A stretch of DNA of 22,217 nt from Verrucomicrobiota bacterium (GCA_023430825.1 JAEYYL010000400.1:1-22217); one strand, 5' to 3'; shown: positions 13,240 through 22,056, numbered from the stretch's first letter. Translations and numbers: made by a program. Notes: generated by a model from the sequence alone, not told the origin.

Positions 13240-14640
13240 ATGCCGAACCCATCACGACCGAACGTCATCGTTTTCTTCACTGACCAGCAGCGTCACGACA
13301 CGACGGGGGTGCACGGCAATCCGCTCGGTTTGACGCCGAACTTCGATCGGATGGCGCGGAGCGGAACGCATCTGTTGAACAGTTTTACGTGTCAGCCGGT
13401 GTGCGCGCCGGCGCGGTCGTGTCTGCAGACGGGGCTGTATGCGACGCAAACGGGCGTGTGGCGCAACGGGCTCGCGCCGCACGCGCACCTGCGGACGCTG
13501 GCGCATCATTTCGGGGACGCGGGCTATGCGACGGCCTACATGGGGAAATGGCATCTCGTGTCGGATGACGTGCTCGGAGCGGTGCCGCGCGCGGGGCAGG
13601 GCGGGTATCAGACGTTTCTTGGGGCGAACCAGCTCGAGTTGGTGAGCGATGCATACGACTGCCGGTTATGGGATGAACTCGGGAAGGAGCATCGGCTGCC
13701 GGGCTATCGGGTGGATGCGTTGACGGATGCGGGTATCCGTTTTGTGAGCACGCCGCGGAAGCAGCCGTATTTTCTGTTTCTGTCGTTTCTGGAGCCGCAT
13801 CACCAAAACCATCGCGACGATTATCCGGCGCCGGAGGGTTATGAGCAGCGTTATGCGGGTGGCTGGATGCCGCCGGATTTGCAGCGGTTGGGCGGGACGG
13901 CGCCGCAGCATTGGGGCGGTTACTGCGGCATGGTGAAACGGATCGATGAGGCGCTGGGGCGGCTGGTCGACGCACTGCGGAGTTTGGGGCAATTGGAGAA
14001 CACGGTGATTCTGTTCACGTCGGATCACGGCAATCATTTCAAGACACGGAATCGGGAATACAAACGCTCGTGTCATGAGGCCTCGATTCGGGTGCCGACG
14101 GCGTTGCGCGGACCGGGGTTCGATGGTGGCGGCGAGATCGAGGCGCTGGTGAGTCTGGTGGATTTGCCGCCGACCTTGCTCGATGCGGCGGGGATTCCGG
14201 TGCCGCCGGAAATGGAAGGCCGGTCGGTGTTGCGGAAGGTGCGGGACCGATCGAGCGAGTGGCCGGAGGACGTGTTCGTGCAAATCAGCGAGAGCCAGAC
14301 GGGGCGCTGCGTGCGCACGGCGCGGTGGAAATACAGTGTGCGAAGCGCGGAGGAGGATGGGGCGACGGGAGACACGGTTTCGCGGGACAGCGCGGAGGTT
14401 TATGCGGACGACTGCCTTTACGATCTGCGGGCGGACCCGTGGGAGCTGACGAATCTCATCGGTATGCCGACGTATGGCGCGGTGGTGGCGGAGATGCGCG
14501 AGCGGCTGGTGGCGCGGATGACGGCCATCGGTGAAGCGGCGCCGCGATTCGTGGATGCGCCGGTGGTGGAGGCGGGTCAGCGGAGGCCGGAAGTGAACGT
14601 GACGAGCGTGCAGTTCGCCACGAACATCACGGTGCGCTGA
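13240..14640 (+). CDS. Type I (S1) sulfatase, second copy type, no signal peptide
   Basis: A 466-residue sulfatase starting MPNPSRPNVIVFFTDQQRHD, again without signal peptide, so a cytosolic location is predicted. The formylglycine signature is CAPARSCLQTGLYATQTG with Cys55 as the modified residue. Other motifs: TAYMGKWHL, FLFLSFLEPHHQNH, the metal site FTSDHGNHFKTRNREYKRSCHEASIRVP starting about residue 260 (quoted as positions 14014-14097), LVSLVDLPPTLLDAAGI, RTARWKYSV and CLYDLRADPWELTNL. The sequence is clearly of another subfamily than the first sulfatase (different metal-site context HFKTRN versus FCWHHG), so the two probably remove different sulfate groups. ATG 13240 is used; the frame extends only to a TTG 12 bases upstream. 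It probably shares a transcript with the first sulfatase, 223 bp upstream with the dehydrogenase remnant between. Confidence 0.93.
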   Translation: MPNPSRPNVIVFFTDQQRHDTTGVHGNPLGLTPNFDRMARSGTHLLNSFTCQPVCAPARSCLQTGLYATQTGVWRNGLAPHAHLRTLAHHFGDAGYATAYMGKWHLVSDDVLGAVPRAGQGGYQTFLGANQLELVSDAYDCRLWDELGKEHRLPGYRVDALTDAGIRFVSTPRKQPYFLFLSFLEPHHQNHRDDYPAPEGYEQRYAGGWMPPDLQRLGGTAPQHWGGYCGMVKRIDEALGRLVDALRSLGQLENTVILFTSDHGNHFKTRNREYKRSCHEASIRVPTALRGPGFDGGGEIEALVSLVDLPPTLLDAAGIPVPPEMEGRSVLRKVRDRSSEWPEDVFVQISESQTGRCVRTARWKYSVRSAEEDGATGDTVSRDSAEVYADDCLYDLRADPWELTNLIGMPTYGAVVAEMRERLVARMTAIGEAAPRFVDAPVVEAGQRRPEVNVTSVQFATNITVR

Positions 14641-14654
14641 ACGAAGGCGGTTCA

Positions 14655-14683
14655 GCCCGCGGGTGGCGCGACGATCCGCGGGC
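14655..14683 (+). terminator. Hairpin after the sulfatase pair
   Basis: GCCCGCGG (14655-14662) is perfectly complemented by CCGCGGGC (14676-14683), followed by GTTCTT. It lies 15 bases after the second sulfatase stop and before a convergent gene. The stem is strong but the T tract is poor, so terminator function is likely rather than certain. Confidence 0.55.
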
Positions 14684-14755
14684 GTTCTTCGAACGCGAAG
14701 CGACAAGCCCGGTCGCGCCCGTTTCGGGTGGTGCCCATCGTCGGGTGCACGGGCT

Positions 14756-15646
14756 TCAGGATTCGGAGGGCGGGGCGACACCTTCCATGAGGAAGCGCAC
14801 CACCTGCTCACCCGTCAGACGGTAATAGAGGCCGAGGTTGTGGCCGACGTTTTCGAGCGTGCGATAGGTGAAGGGATACTTCGCATCGTTTAGCACCTTC
14901 AACGCGCCGGCGAAGCCCGGCCGGTAGGGATCGTCGTGGCCGATGATCATCAGAATGCGCACGCGGTCGTCCGTCCGTTTGAGTGCCTCTGGACTGAATT
15001 CCGGAGCGAAGGGACCGTCCGGGTTGCGACCCGTAAACGAGAAACCCCAGCCTGCGGTGGCGGAGAAGAGCTCGGGATAAACCAGCGCCAGACGCGCGCT
15101 GCCGGCGGCGCCCATGGAATAGCCGGCGATCAGGCGCGAGTCGCGGTCCGCGCGCGTGCGGTAGGCGGAATCGATGAAAGGGATGAGTTCGCGGATGATC
15201 ATGGTTTCGACCATGACCTTGTCTTCGGGATTGTCGCGGTAGCCGCTTCGTCCTCCGTTGGGAAACACGCAGATGACCGGGGGCACGGCGCCGGCCTTGA
15301 CCAGCCGGTCCACGATGCCGGCGAAACCCGGGCCGTCGGCGTTCTCGTCGCCGCCCATGCCATGAAGGAAATAAATCACGGGGTAGCGGCGGGCGTCCTC
15401 CGCGGCATAGCCCGGCGGCAGATACAACGTGTAACCCACGGCCCGCGCCATTGCCTGGCTGTCCAACGCATGATGGCTGACGAGCGGATGCGGCTGCGCG
15501 GGGATGTTGTTCCAGATGACCTCGCGATTGCGGCGCGTTTCCGGCGCCGGTTCGGCGCTGCGGGCGACGAAGGCGGAAGGCAGGAGGGCGAGCGCAAGGG
15601 TCGCGCACAGGGTCGCGCGGGAAAATAGGGCGGGAGCGAAGGGCAT
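14756..15646 (-). CDS. Secreted alpha/beta-hydrolase esterase (esterase D/feruloyl-esterase type)
   Basis: A 296-residue protein. From ATG 15646 there is a signal peptide (MPFAPALFSRATLCATLALALLPSAFVARSA region, cut about residue 31). The mature part is an esterase of the PF00756 type: GYTLYLPPGY, YPVIYFLHGMGGDE (oxyanion loop, about 89-101), the nucleophile elbow GYSMGAAG with Ser177, the acid region IGHDDPYRP with Asp238/Asp239, and VGHNLG with His269. Members include feruloyl and acetyl-xylan esterases, so removal of acyl decorations from plant or algal glycan is a reasonable guess; substrate is not shown. The frame extends 18 codons upstream to an ATG at 15700, but those residues are not signal-like. 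It converges on the second sulfatase and diverges from the permease. Confidence 0.88.
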   Translation of the reverse strand: MPFAPALFSRATLCATLALALLPSAFVARSAEPAPETRRNREVIWNNIPAQPHPLVSHHALDSQAMARAVGYTLYLPPGYAAEDARRYPVIYFLHGMGGDENADGPGFAGIVDRLVKAGAVPPVICVFPNGGRSGYRDNPEDKVMVETMIIRELIPFIDSAYRTRADRDSRLIAGYSMGAAGSARLALVYPELFSATAGWGFSFTGRNPDGPFAPEFSPEALKRTDDRVRILMIIGHDDPYRPGFAGALKVLNDAKYPFTYRTLENVGHNLGLYYRLTGEQVVRFLMEGVAPPSES

Positions 15647-15921
15647 GTTCGGGCGGGGATGGAGCGGGTTCAGCGCAGGGAGCGTCGAACCGCACCACAA
15701 GCTCCCGCGGACTCATCCAGTTGAGGCGGGAGCATCCATCGAAGCCTTTCGATCAACGGCGGATTCCCGGAGGCCCGCCCTCCGCACGAGCGGTGGATTC
15801 CGATTCGTGGGTTCCCCGCACAAAACGCTCGCTAGCCGACGGGCGTATTGCCTCGCTTTCGTCGCGCGCCGCGCGTCCCCCCCCCGCTTCATCCGCGTCG
15901 TCTGGCCGCTTTCGTTTCCCC

Positions 15922-17604
15922 ATGCCCTGGCCCCAAACCTATTCCCCGCTCGACGGGATCGGCGCGTCTGCGTTGGTCGCCGCTTTGCCCGTGGTCACAT
16001 TGCTCGGTCTCCTGGCGTTTTTCCACGTTCGGGCCCAACTCGCGGCGCTGGGCGGGCTGATCGTTGCGCTCGCGATCGCCATTTTCGTTTACGACATGCC
16101 GGCGTCGCTCGCGGGAGCGTCCGCGACCTACGGTGCCGCCTACGGGCTGTTTCCGATCGGATGGATCATTCTCAACGCCATTTTCATTTATCAACTTTCG
16201 GTCGACACGGGTGGGTTCGCGGTGCTGCAGACCCAGATCGCAGGGGTCTCCGGGGATCGGCGCATCCAGGCGCTGCTCATCGCATTCAGCTTCGGGGCCT
16301 TCATCGAGGGCGCCGCCGGTTTCGGCACGCCGGTGGCGATCACCGGCGCGCTGCTCATTGGGCTTGGCTTCAAGCCGCTGGAGGCCGCGAAGCTCGCGCT
16401 CATCGGCAACACCGCGCCGGTCGCGTTTGGTGCGCTCGGCACCCCGCTGATCACGCTGGCGCGGATCACCGACCTCGATCTCATGGAACTCAGCAAGATG
16501 GTAGGCCGGCAGCTGCCGTTCTTCTCGCTGCTCGTTCCGTTCTGGCTGGTGGCGGCGCAAGTCGGCTGGCGCGGCATGGTCGCGGTGTGGCCCGCGTGCC
16601 TGGTCACGGGCGCGAGTTTCGGGCTCTCGCAGTTTCTGGTGAGCAATTACATCGGTCCCATGCTCGTCGACATCATCAGCGCCGTGGTGTCGATCGGCGC
16701 GCTGGTTGTGCTGATGAGATTCTGGCGTCCTCGAAAAACGGATACGGCGGACGCGTCTCCCGGCGGGGCAGTGGCAACGTCCGGCCCGGCGGTCGCATCA
16801 CCGGTGTTTGCGCCTGGGGGCGGGCCGGGGCTTTCGCCGACGCGCGCGTGGTTGCCCTGGATATTTCTCTCCGTCTTCGTCTTTGCGTGGGGGTTGCCGG
16901 TGATCAAAAACGCGTTGAACGCGCTCTTCGCGCCGTCGTTCGCGATGCCGGGCTTGCACCGGCTGGTGCAGCGCATGCCGCCCGTGGTGCCGCATCCCGA
17001 GGTGGAGAACGCGATTTTCAGTTTCAACTTTCTTTCGGCGACCGGCACCGCGCTTCTGCTGGCCGGCGTCGTCGCCGGTTTTTGTCTCGGGATGACACCG
17101 GGCAAGCTGGTGGCGCTTTATGGACGCACGCTGTATCGCGTGCGCGTTTCGCTGCTGACGATCGCGCTGATGCTCGCGCTCGGTTTCACGACGCGTTACA
17201 GCGGGACGGATACGACCATGGGTTTGGCGATGGCGGCGACGGGGATGTTTTATCCGTTTTTCTCACCGATCATCGGCTGGCTCGGCGTCGCGCTCACCGG
17301 CAGCGACACGTCGTCGAATGTGCTTTTCGGCAATCTGCAAAAGGTCACCGCGCAACAGCTCGGTTTCTCGCCGATTCTGATGGCGGCTTCGAACAGTTCG
17401 GGTGGGGTGATGGGCAAGATGATCGACGCGCAGAGCATCGTGGTGGCGTCGGTCGCGACCGGCGGCCGGCCGGACAGCCCCGATGCGGGGACGGTGTTGC
17501 GCTCGGTGTTCTGGCACAGCGTCGCGCTCGCGCTGCTGATGGGCGCGCTCGTCACATTCCAAACGTATGTGTGGACGAGCGTGGTGCCGGGGGCGAAGGG
17601 ATGA
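15922..17604 (+). CDS. lctP: L-lactate/glycolate permease, LctP family
   Basis: A 560-residue inner-membrane permease. It opens MPWPQTYSPLDGIGASALVA and has about thirteen hydrophobic segments. Family hallmarks are ASATYGAAYGLFPIGWII, SFGAFIEGAAGFGTPVAITGA (16289-16351), GNTAPVAFGALGTPL and, near the C-terminus, GSDTSSNVLFGNLQ and ASNSSGGVMGKMI. Known relatives LldP and GlcA of E. coli carry L-lactate, D-lactate and glycolate with protons. ATG 15922 is chosen because the 67 codons upstream, back to a TTG, are low-complexity and basic. A proline/glycine-rich cytoplasmic loop (about residues 270-315) separates the two halves. It is convergent with the NHL gene. Glycolate-oxidase subunit genes about 4.5 kb further on suggest uptake and oxidation of 2-hydroxy acids as the shared theme. 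Confidence 0.93.
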   Translation: MPWPQTYSPLDGIGASALVAALPVVTLLGLLAFFHVRAQLAALGGLIVALAIAIFVYDMPASLAGASATYGAAYGLFPIGWIILNAIFIYQLSVDTGGFAVLQTQIAGVSGDRRIQALLIAFSFGAFIEGAAGFGTPVAITGALLIGLGFKPLEAAKLALIGNTAPVAFGALGTPLITLARITDLDLMELSKMVGRQLPFFSLLVPFWLVAAQVGWRGMVAVWPACLVTGASFGLSQFLVSNYIGPMLVDIISAVVSIGALVVLMRFWRPRKTDTADASPGGAVATSGPAVASPVFAPGGGPGLSPTRAWLPWIFLSVFVFAWGLPVIKNALNALFAPSFAMPGLHRLVQRMPPVVPHPEVENAIFSFNFLSATGTALLLAGVVAGFCLGMTPGKLVALYGRTLYRVRVSLLTIALMLALGFTTRYSGTDTTMGLAMAATGMFYPFFSPIIGWLGVALTGSDTSSNVLFGNLQKVTAQQLGFSPILMAASNSSGGVMGKMIDAQSIVVASVATGGRPDSPDAGTVLRSVFWHSVALALLMGALVTFQTYVWTSVVPGAKG

Positions 17605-17612
17605 TGCCGATC

Positions 17613-17665
17613 TCTCGTTCTCGGGCAGGACGGAAGGAAGAGAGACGGAAGCCGAGAGAACGAGA
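17613..17665. repeat. Inverted repeat between convergent genes
   Basis: TCTCGTTCTC (17613-17622) is perfectly complemented by GAGAACGAGA (17656-17665), with additional CGG/CCG next to the arms and a purine-rich spacer of 33 bases. It sits between the ends of lctP and the NHL gene, where a two-way terminator would be expected, but there is no T tract. Confidence 0.45.
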
Positions 17666-17697
17666 AAGATGAACGGTCTTGGACTGCGCGGGTCCAG

Positions 17698-20600
17698 CTA
17701 TTCTCCGGCGATCTCTGCGGTCACGTCGCGGCCCTCACGCTCCAGGCGAGCCTGGTTGGCTTGGGCGGATAACAGGGTGCCGTGCGAGGTGGTGCCGGCG
17801 GTGAACTGGAGTTCAGAGAATCCGTTCACCGTTACCGGCCGTTCGTTCGGCTGGGATAAGTCACCGCCGGCGATGCTCACATCGGTCGCACGGCCGAGGA
17901 CGAGCACCGGCCGCGCATCGTCGAATGCGGCGATGTCACCGACATACACCGGTCCGAGAAATTCCACGCCAGGTGCGTAGATGCCCGTGTTGCCCTCGTT
18001 CGCGAAGTAGGTCGCGTTGGCGGTTCGCAGGCCACCGAATTTTCCGTCGGCACTCAGGATGGCGATGTAAGCAATGTCGGCGATGCCGTCGTAGGTGACG
18101 TCATCGCTGAAGAGCGTTTGGTTGATCGCATTGGCGCGGCCAACGCTGAACACGGAGACGTTCGTCGTGGCGTTGGCGCCGGCAATGATGATGGAAGCAT
18201 GACCTTTCACGTAGCTGACGTTCGGCTGATGGTAGAGCAGGGGCGGCGCTGGCTCGCTGGCGCCGTCCAAAACAAGGGTCAATGAACCGGCCCCGCTGAA
18301 TTCCACCTGCACGATATCGTTGTCGACATCGATATAAGAGATGCGGGTCACTTGCCCGGCGTCGGCGGTGAGGGTCGCGGCGGAGCCTTGCAACAGGACT
18401 TGGTCGTAAACGTTGCCGTTGGGGTGGGTGATGTCGTCGTCGATTTCGGAGCCGTCTCCGATTACCTTGTCTTCCGTGGCGATACCGAGAATGGCCGGTT
18501 CGATTTCGAAGGTGAATGCGCCGCTGGTTACGACGCCGCCGTAAAGGCCGGAATCGGCGGGTCGTGCATCGGTCAGGAGGAAGGACGCTTCGGTTTTTCC
18601 CGCGAGAGCACCGCCGTTGAAATGCCATTGATACGTGAAGGGGCCGGGCCCGAGGCCGGACATCGAAGCGGTGAAATGACCGCCGGCATTCGTCGTCGCG
18701 CTCCGAGGTGAGGAACCCGGTAGCGGGGAGTTCAACGTGCCTTTGAAGATCGCGTGGCTGCCGCTGCCCGCGAGGTAGAGGTGGCCGGCCGAGTCGGAGG
18801 CAATCCCGCGAGGCCCTTCGATACGCACATTCTTTCCGTCGCCATCGGCCGGGCCAATCGTTGTCACCGTCGCGTCCCGCGTGATCCGGCGGATGGCTCC
18901 GCTGGCTTCCGTGAAATAGAGACTGCCTGCCGGATCCGCGGCGATCCCGCGGGCGAAGGCGATTTGAGCGGAGCGTCCCACGCCATCGACGCTGGCGAAT
19001 TCGTTGTGATTGCCCGCGAACGTCGTGACCCGCCCAGCCGCATCGATGTGCCGAATCAGTGCGCCATCGATGACGAACAGGTTGTTGTCATCGATCGCCA
19101 CAATCCCGTCCAGATCGAGCCCGAAGCGGGCGCTCGCGCCGATGCCATCGGCGGAACCATATTCTTCCCGCGTGCCCGCGAGGGTGGTGACGCGACCGTC
19201 GGGAGCGACTTTGCGAATGGTGGCATCATCGGTCACGTAGAGCATGCCGGAGGGAGATCGGGCGATCGCTTCGGGCGCGTAAAATGCGGCGTATTCAACG
19301 GCACCATCATACCCGCCAATCCCGGCGTAGGCTCCATGGCCTGAGAAAGGGGTCACGGTTCCATCCGGCGTGATCTTCACGATTCTCCATCGACCCGAAT
19401 CCACGGCATAAAGATTTCCCTCATCGTCGAAAACAAGGCCCGACGGTTGTGCGATCTGCGGGGCGGCGAGGAAGGTCGACACTGCGCCGTCCGGTGAGAC
19501 TTTCCGGATGGCGCGATTGGCGAAGTCGCTCACGAAAAGATTTCCGGAGGAATCCAGCGCGACGTGAGTGGGCGTGTCGAAACGTGCGGCATCGCCGATT
19601 CCGTCGACGTTACCCACTTCGGCAATCTGGGAACCGCCAATGGTCGAGACGGTGCCGTCGGGGGAGATTTTTCGAATGAGATCGTTGCCGCTGTCCGCGA
19701 CATAGAGGTTGCCGTGCGAATCGACTGCGGTGTCCTCTGGAGCGTTGAAGCGGGCGATTTCGCCGGGGCCGTCCGCGAAACCTTTGCTGCCGGCAGCTCC
19801 GGCGAGGACGGTCACCACGCCGGCGGATGTGATTTTGCAGATCGTCTGCTGACCGTAGTTCGCAAAATAGATGTTGCCGGCGCCGTCGGCAGAAAGGCCG
19901 AGGGCAAAGCTGTAACGCGATTCTCCCGGCCAGGAACCGTCCAGTGTCGTGTATTCGCCATTCGCCGCGATCCGGCCCAGCTGGGAGCCCGCGGCGCGCG
20001 CGACCAACAGTCGGTCATCGTGGTCGACTCCTAGCGCCGTGGCTCCGCCGCCCATGCCGTCAATCGGGGACAGCGAGGACCATATGTTGGTTACGGTGGT
20101 CACTGCGCCATCGGGCGCGATTTTCCGCAGGCTGTTGTTCCCAAAGTCGCTGACAAAGATGTTCCCCACGGCATCACAAGCGACCGCATAGAGGTAGCCG
20201 AAACGGGCGTGACTGCCGATGCCGTCGACGAAACCGAGTTCGCCCGCAACTCCGGCGATCGTGGTGACCTCCCCTTGGGCACTGATCTTGCGGATCGCGT
20301 AATAGTCCGTGGTGTAGAGATTCCCGTCGGCGTCGATCGCGAGATCACGCGGACCGAAAAAACGAGCCACGTCAGGAGCGCCGTCGACGATACCGGATTC
20401 GCCCGGTTTGCCTGCGAAGGTCGTGACGAGGCCGGCTGGCGTGATCTTGCGAATGACTTTGTTGCCGGCATCGGTCACGAAGATGTTGCCCGCCGCGTCG
20501 ACTGCGACACCGCGCGGAGAAGCGAACTGGGAGAATTCGGCGGGACCGTCCGATGCTCCGGAGCCTCCTGTGCTGCCGGCCAGATGAGCGAAGGTATAGG

Positions 20601-20700
20601 AAGGCGGTGGCGTCGTTTGGGCGTGAACGGTGAAAAGCTGATGGAGGATGATCGCGAGAAGAGCCGCGATTCGGCAGGGGTGCGGGATGAAGTTGGCCAT
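17698..20700 (-). CDS. Secreted NHL-repeat double beta-propeller protein with Ig-like and C-terminal domains
   Basis: A 1000-residue protein with an N-terminal signal peptide (hydrophobic about residues 10-24, cut near HA-Q27). Residues ~40-645 hold about twelve NHL units of the form DGxGxxARFxxPxGVAxDxxGNLYVxD..IRKIxPDGxVTTxAG, enough for two six-bladed propellers. Residues ~660-738 are an Ig-like domain (FTYQWHFNG, ADSGLYGGVV). Residues ~740-1000 form a separate domain with DIVQVEFSGAGSLTLVLDG, ADIAYIAILSADGKFGGLR, GIYAPGVEFLGPVYVGDI and a final GFSELQFTAG; I recall similar tails in other Opitutaceae surface proteins but know no function. There is no sorting anchor or catalytic motif. It lies 77 bp downstream of glcF on the same strand, so read-through is possible. 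Likely extracellular binding or cell-surface role; unproven. Confidence 0.88.
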   Translation of the reverse strand: MANFIPHPCRIAALLAIILHQLFTVHAQTTPPPSYTFAHLAGSTGGSGASDGPAEFSQFASPRGVAVDAAGNIFVTDAGNKVIRKITPAGLVTTFAGKPGESGIVDGAPDVARFFGPRDLAIDADGNLYTTDYYAIRKISAQGEVTTIAGVAGELGFVDGIGSHARFGYLYAVACDAVGNIFVSDFGNNSLRKIAPDGAVTTVTNIWSSLSPIDGMGGGATALGVDHDDRLLVARAAGSQLGRIAANGEYTTLDGSWPGESRYSFALGLSADGAGNIYFANYGQQTICKITSAGVVTVLAGAAGSKGFADGPGEIARFNAPEDTAVDSHGNLYVADSGNDLIRKISPDGTVSTIGGSQIAEVGNVDGIGDAARFDTPTHVALDSSGNLFVSDFANRAIRKVSPDGAVSTFLAAPQIAQPSGLVFDDEGNLYAVDSGRWRIVKITPDGTVTPFSGHGAYAGIGGYDGAVEYAAFYAPEAIARSPSGMLYVTDDATIRKVAPDGRVTTLAGTREEYGSADGIGASARFGLDLDGIVAIDDNNLFVIDGALIRHIDAAGRVTTFAGNHNEFASVDGVGRSAQIAFARGIAADPAGSLYFTEASGAIRRITRDATVTTIGPADGDGKNVRIEGPRGIASDSAGHLYLAGSGSHAIFKGTLNSPLPGSSPRSATTNAGGHFTASMSGLGPGPFTYQWHFNGGALAGKTEASFLLTDARPADSGLYGGVVTSGAFTFEIEPAILGIATEDKVIGDGSEIDDDITHPNGNVYDQVLLQGSAATLTADAGQVTRISYIDVDNDIVQVEFSGAGSLTLVLDGASEPAPPLLYHQPNVSYVKGHASIIIAGANATTNVSVFSVGRANAINQTLFSDDVTYDGIADIAYIAILSADGKFGGLRTANATYFANEGNTGIYAPGVEFLGPVYVGDIAAFDDARPVLVLGRATDVSIAGGDLSQPNERPVTVNGFSELQFTAGTTSHGTLLSAQANQARLEREGRDVTAEIAGE

Positions 20701-20777
20701 GAGGAAACGCCAAACATCGGCATGAGCCGGGGGCTCGACAAGGTAAATGCATGAGAGTGGCGGATGATGAGGTTCGT

Positions 20778-22043
20778 TCAGGCCTCATAGGCGTCGCGCA
20801 GGACCTGCATCGTGTGGCGCACGCGCACGGGTAAGCCGAGTTTGGCGAGGTGCGCGCGGAGCTGCGTAAGGCAGCCGATGTTGCCGCTCGCGACGATCGA
20901 CGCGCCGGTCGCGAGGATGGCTTGCGCTTTTTGCGCACCGAGCGATGCGGCGGTTTCGGGCTGATCGAGGTTATACGTGCCCGCGCTGCCGCAGCAGAGA
21001 TGAGCGTCGGCCAATTCGCGCAGTTCCACGCCCGGGATCGCGCGGAGCAGCGCCCGCGGCTCGGCGCGCACACCCTGGGCATTCGCAAGATGACACGCGT
21101 CATGATACGCGATCGTTTGCGGCGCGCCGGTGCCGTGCGGTTGGTCACGTAGGCCGAGCCGGGCGAGGAACGCGCTCACATCGACCACGCGCTTCCGCAG
21201 CGCATCGGCGCGCGCTTCGTCCGGCGTGCCGCGCAGAATCAAATGATACTCGTGCATCGCCGAGCCGCAGCCGGCCGCGTTCGTGAGAAGCGCATCCACG
21301 TCGGCGGGAAACGCATCGAGGTTGCGCCGCGCGAATGCCCGTGCCGCCTCGAGATCGCCCGTGTGCCAGGCGAGGCCGCCGCAGCAGCCCTGCGATGGCG
21401 GGACGAGCACGTCGACGCCGTTGCGCGCGAGCACGGCAATCGTCGCGACATTGATGTCGGGATCGAGCACCTGTTGTGCGCAGCCGGCGAGCAACGCCAC
21501 GCGCGCGCGACGTTGACCGCGCGCCGGCGTGATCGCCGGCAGAGCCACGGACGCGGGAATAGCCCCCGGCGCCAGTTCCAGCATCGGCCGCAACGCGCGC
21601 GGCACCAGCGGACGCAACGCACGGCCGACTCTGGCTCCGGCGAGCGCGAGGCGAAAACGGGCGGGAAACGGAATCGTTTTCGCTGCGAGCCAGCGCTGGA
21701 GTTTTTCGGCGGGCGTGCGCGCGAACTTGTTTTCCGTTTCCATTTTCGCGCGGAACGGACTGATCAAATCGCGATACGGCACGCCGCTCGGGCAGGCGGG
21801 TTCGCAGGCGAGACAGCCGAGGCAGCGATCCACGTTGGGCTGCGCCGCGGTCGCCGGGAGCGTGCCTTCGAGCACTTGCTTCATCAGCACGATGCGTCCG
21901 CGCGGCGAGTCCATTTCCTGTCCGAACTCGCGGTAGGTGGGACACGCCGCGAGGCAAAAACCGCAGTGCACGCACGCCTGAACTGCGCTGGCCATCGGCT
22001 CGCCGAGCGGGCCGTGTTGTTCGGGTTTGATGGCGTGGAGCAT
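20778..22043 (-). CDS. glcF: Glycolate oxidase iron-sulfur subunit
   Basis: A 421-residue protein. Two [4Fe-4S] ferredoxin-type motifs lie near the N-terminus: CVHCGFCLAACP (Cys24, 27, 30, 34) and CLGCLACEPACP (Cys74, 77, 80, 84). Two cysteine-rich CCG domains follow, with GCCGGLAWHTG and HLCCGSAGTYNL at their ends. This is the GlcF layout: the subunit passes electrons from the FAD subunits of the glycolate (or D-lactate) dehydrogenase complex to the respiratory chain at the cytoplasmic membrane. ATG 22043 starts at the expected distance from the first cluster; the frame runs on to an ATG at 22091, but those 16 codons fall in a palindromic repeat and are not conserved-looking. The preceding gene on the strand is the FAD subunit, 94 bp upstream. 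Confidence 0.93.
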   Translation of the reverse strand: MLHAIKPEQHGPLGEPMASAVQACVHCGFCLAACPTYREFGQEMDSPRGRIVLMKQVLEGTLPATAAQPNVDRCLGCLACEPACPSGVPYRDLISPFRAKMETENKFARTPAEKLQRWLAAKTIPFPARFRLALAGARVGRALRPLVPRALRPMLELAPGAIPASVALPAITPARGQRRARVALLAGCAQQVLDPDINVATIAVLARNGVDVLVPPSQGCCGGLAWHTGDLEAARAFARRNLDAFPADVDALLTNAAGCGSAMHEYHLILRGTPDEARADALRKRVVDVSAFLARLGLRDQPHGTGAPQTIAYHDACHLANAQGVRAEPRALLRAIPGVELRELADAHLCCGSAGTYNLDQPETAASLGAQKAQAILATGASIVASGNIGCLTQLRAHLAKLGLPVRVRHTMQVLRDAYEA

Positions 22044-22056
22044 GGAGAGCGAGTTT

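Noticed and set aside
14705..14756. AAGCCCG/CGGGCTT inverted repeat as the terminator of the esterase gene
   Set aside because: The arms are only 7 bp with a 38-base loop and no T tract on the minus strand; chance symmetry is likely in this GC-rich stretch.
15877..15885. Run of nine C upstream of lctP as a phase-variation tract
   Set aside because: It lies in a generally pyrimidine-rich leader 37 bases before the start and no promoter geometry could be assigned, so there is no support beyond its length.
15504..17672. A 722-codon frame overlapping lctP in another phase
   Set aside because: Arg/Gly/Ala-rich translation with no membrane segments; lctP is supported by family motifs along its whole length.
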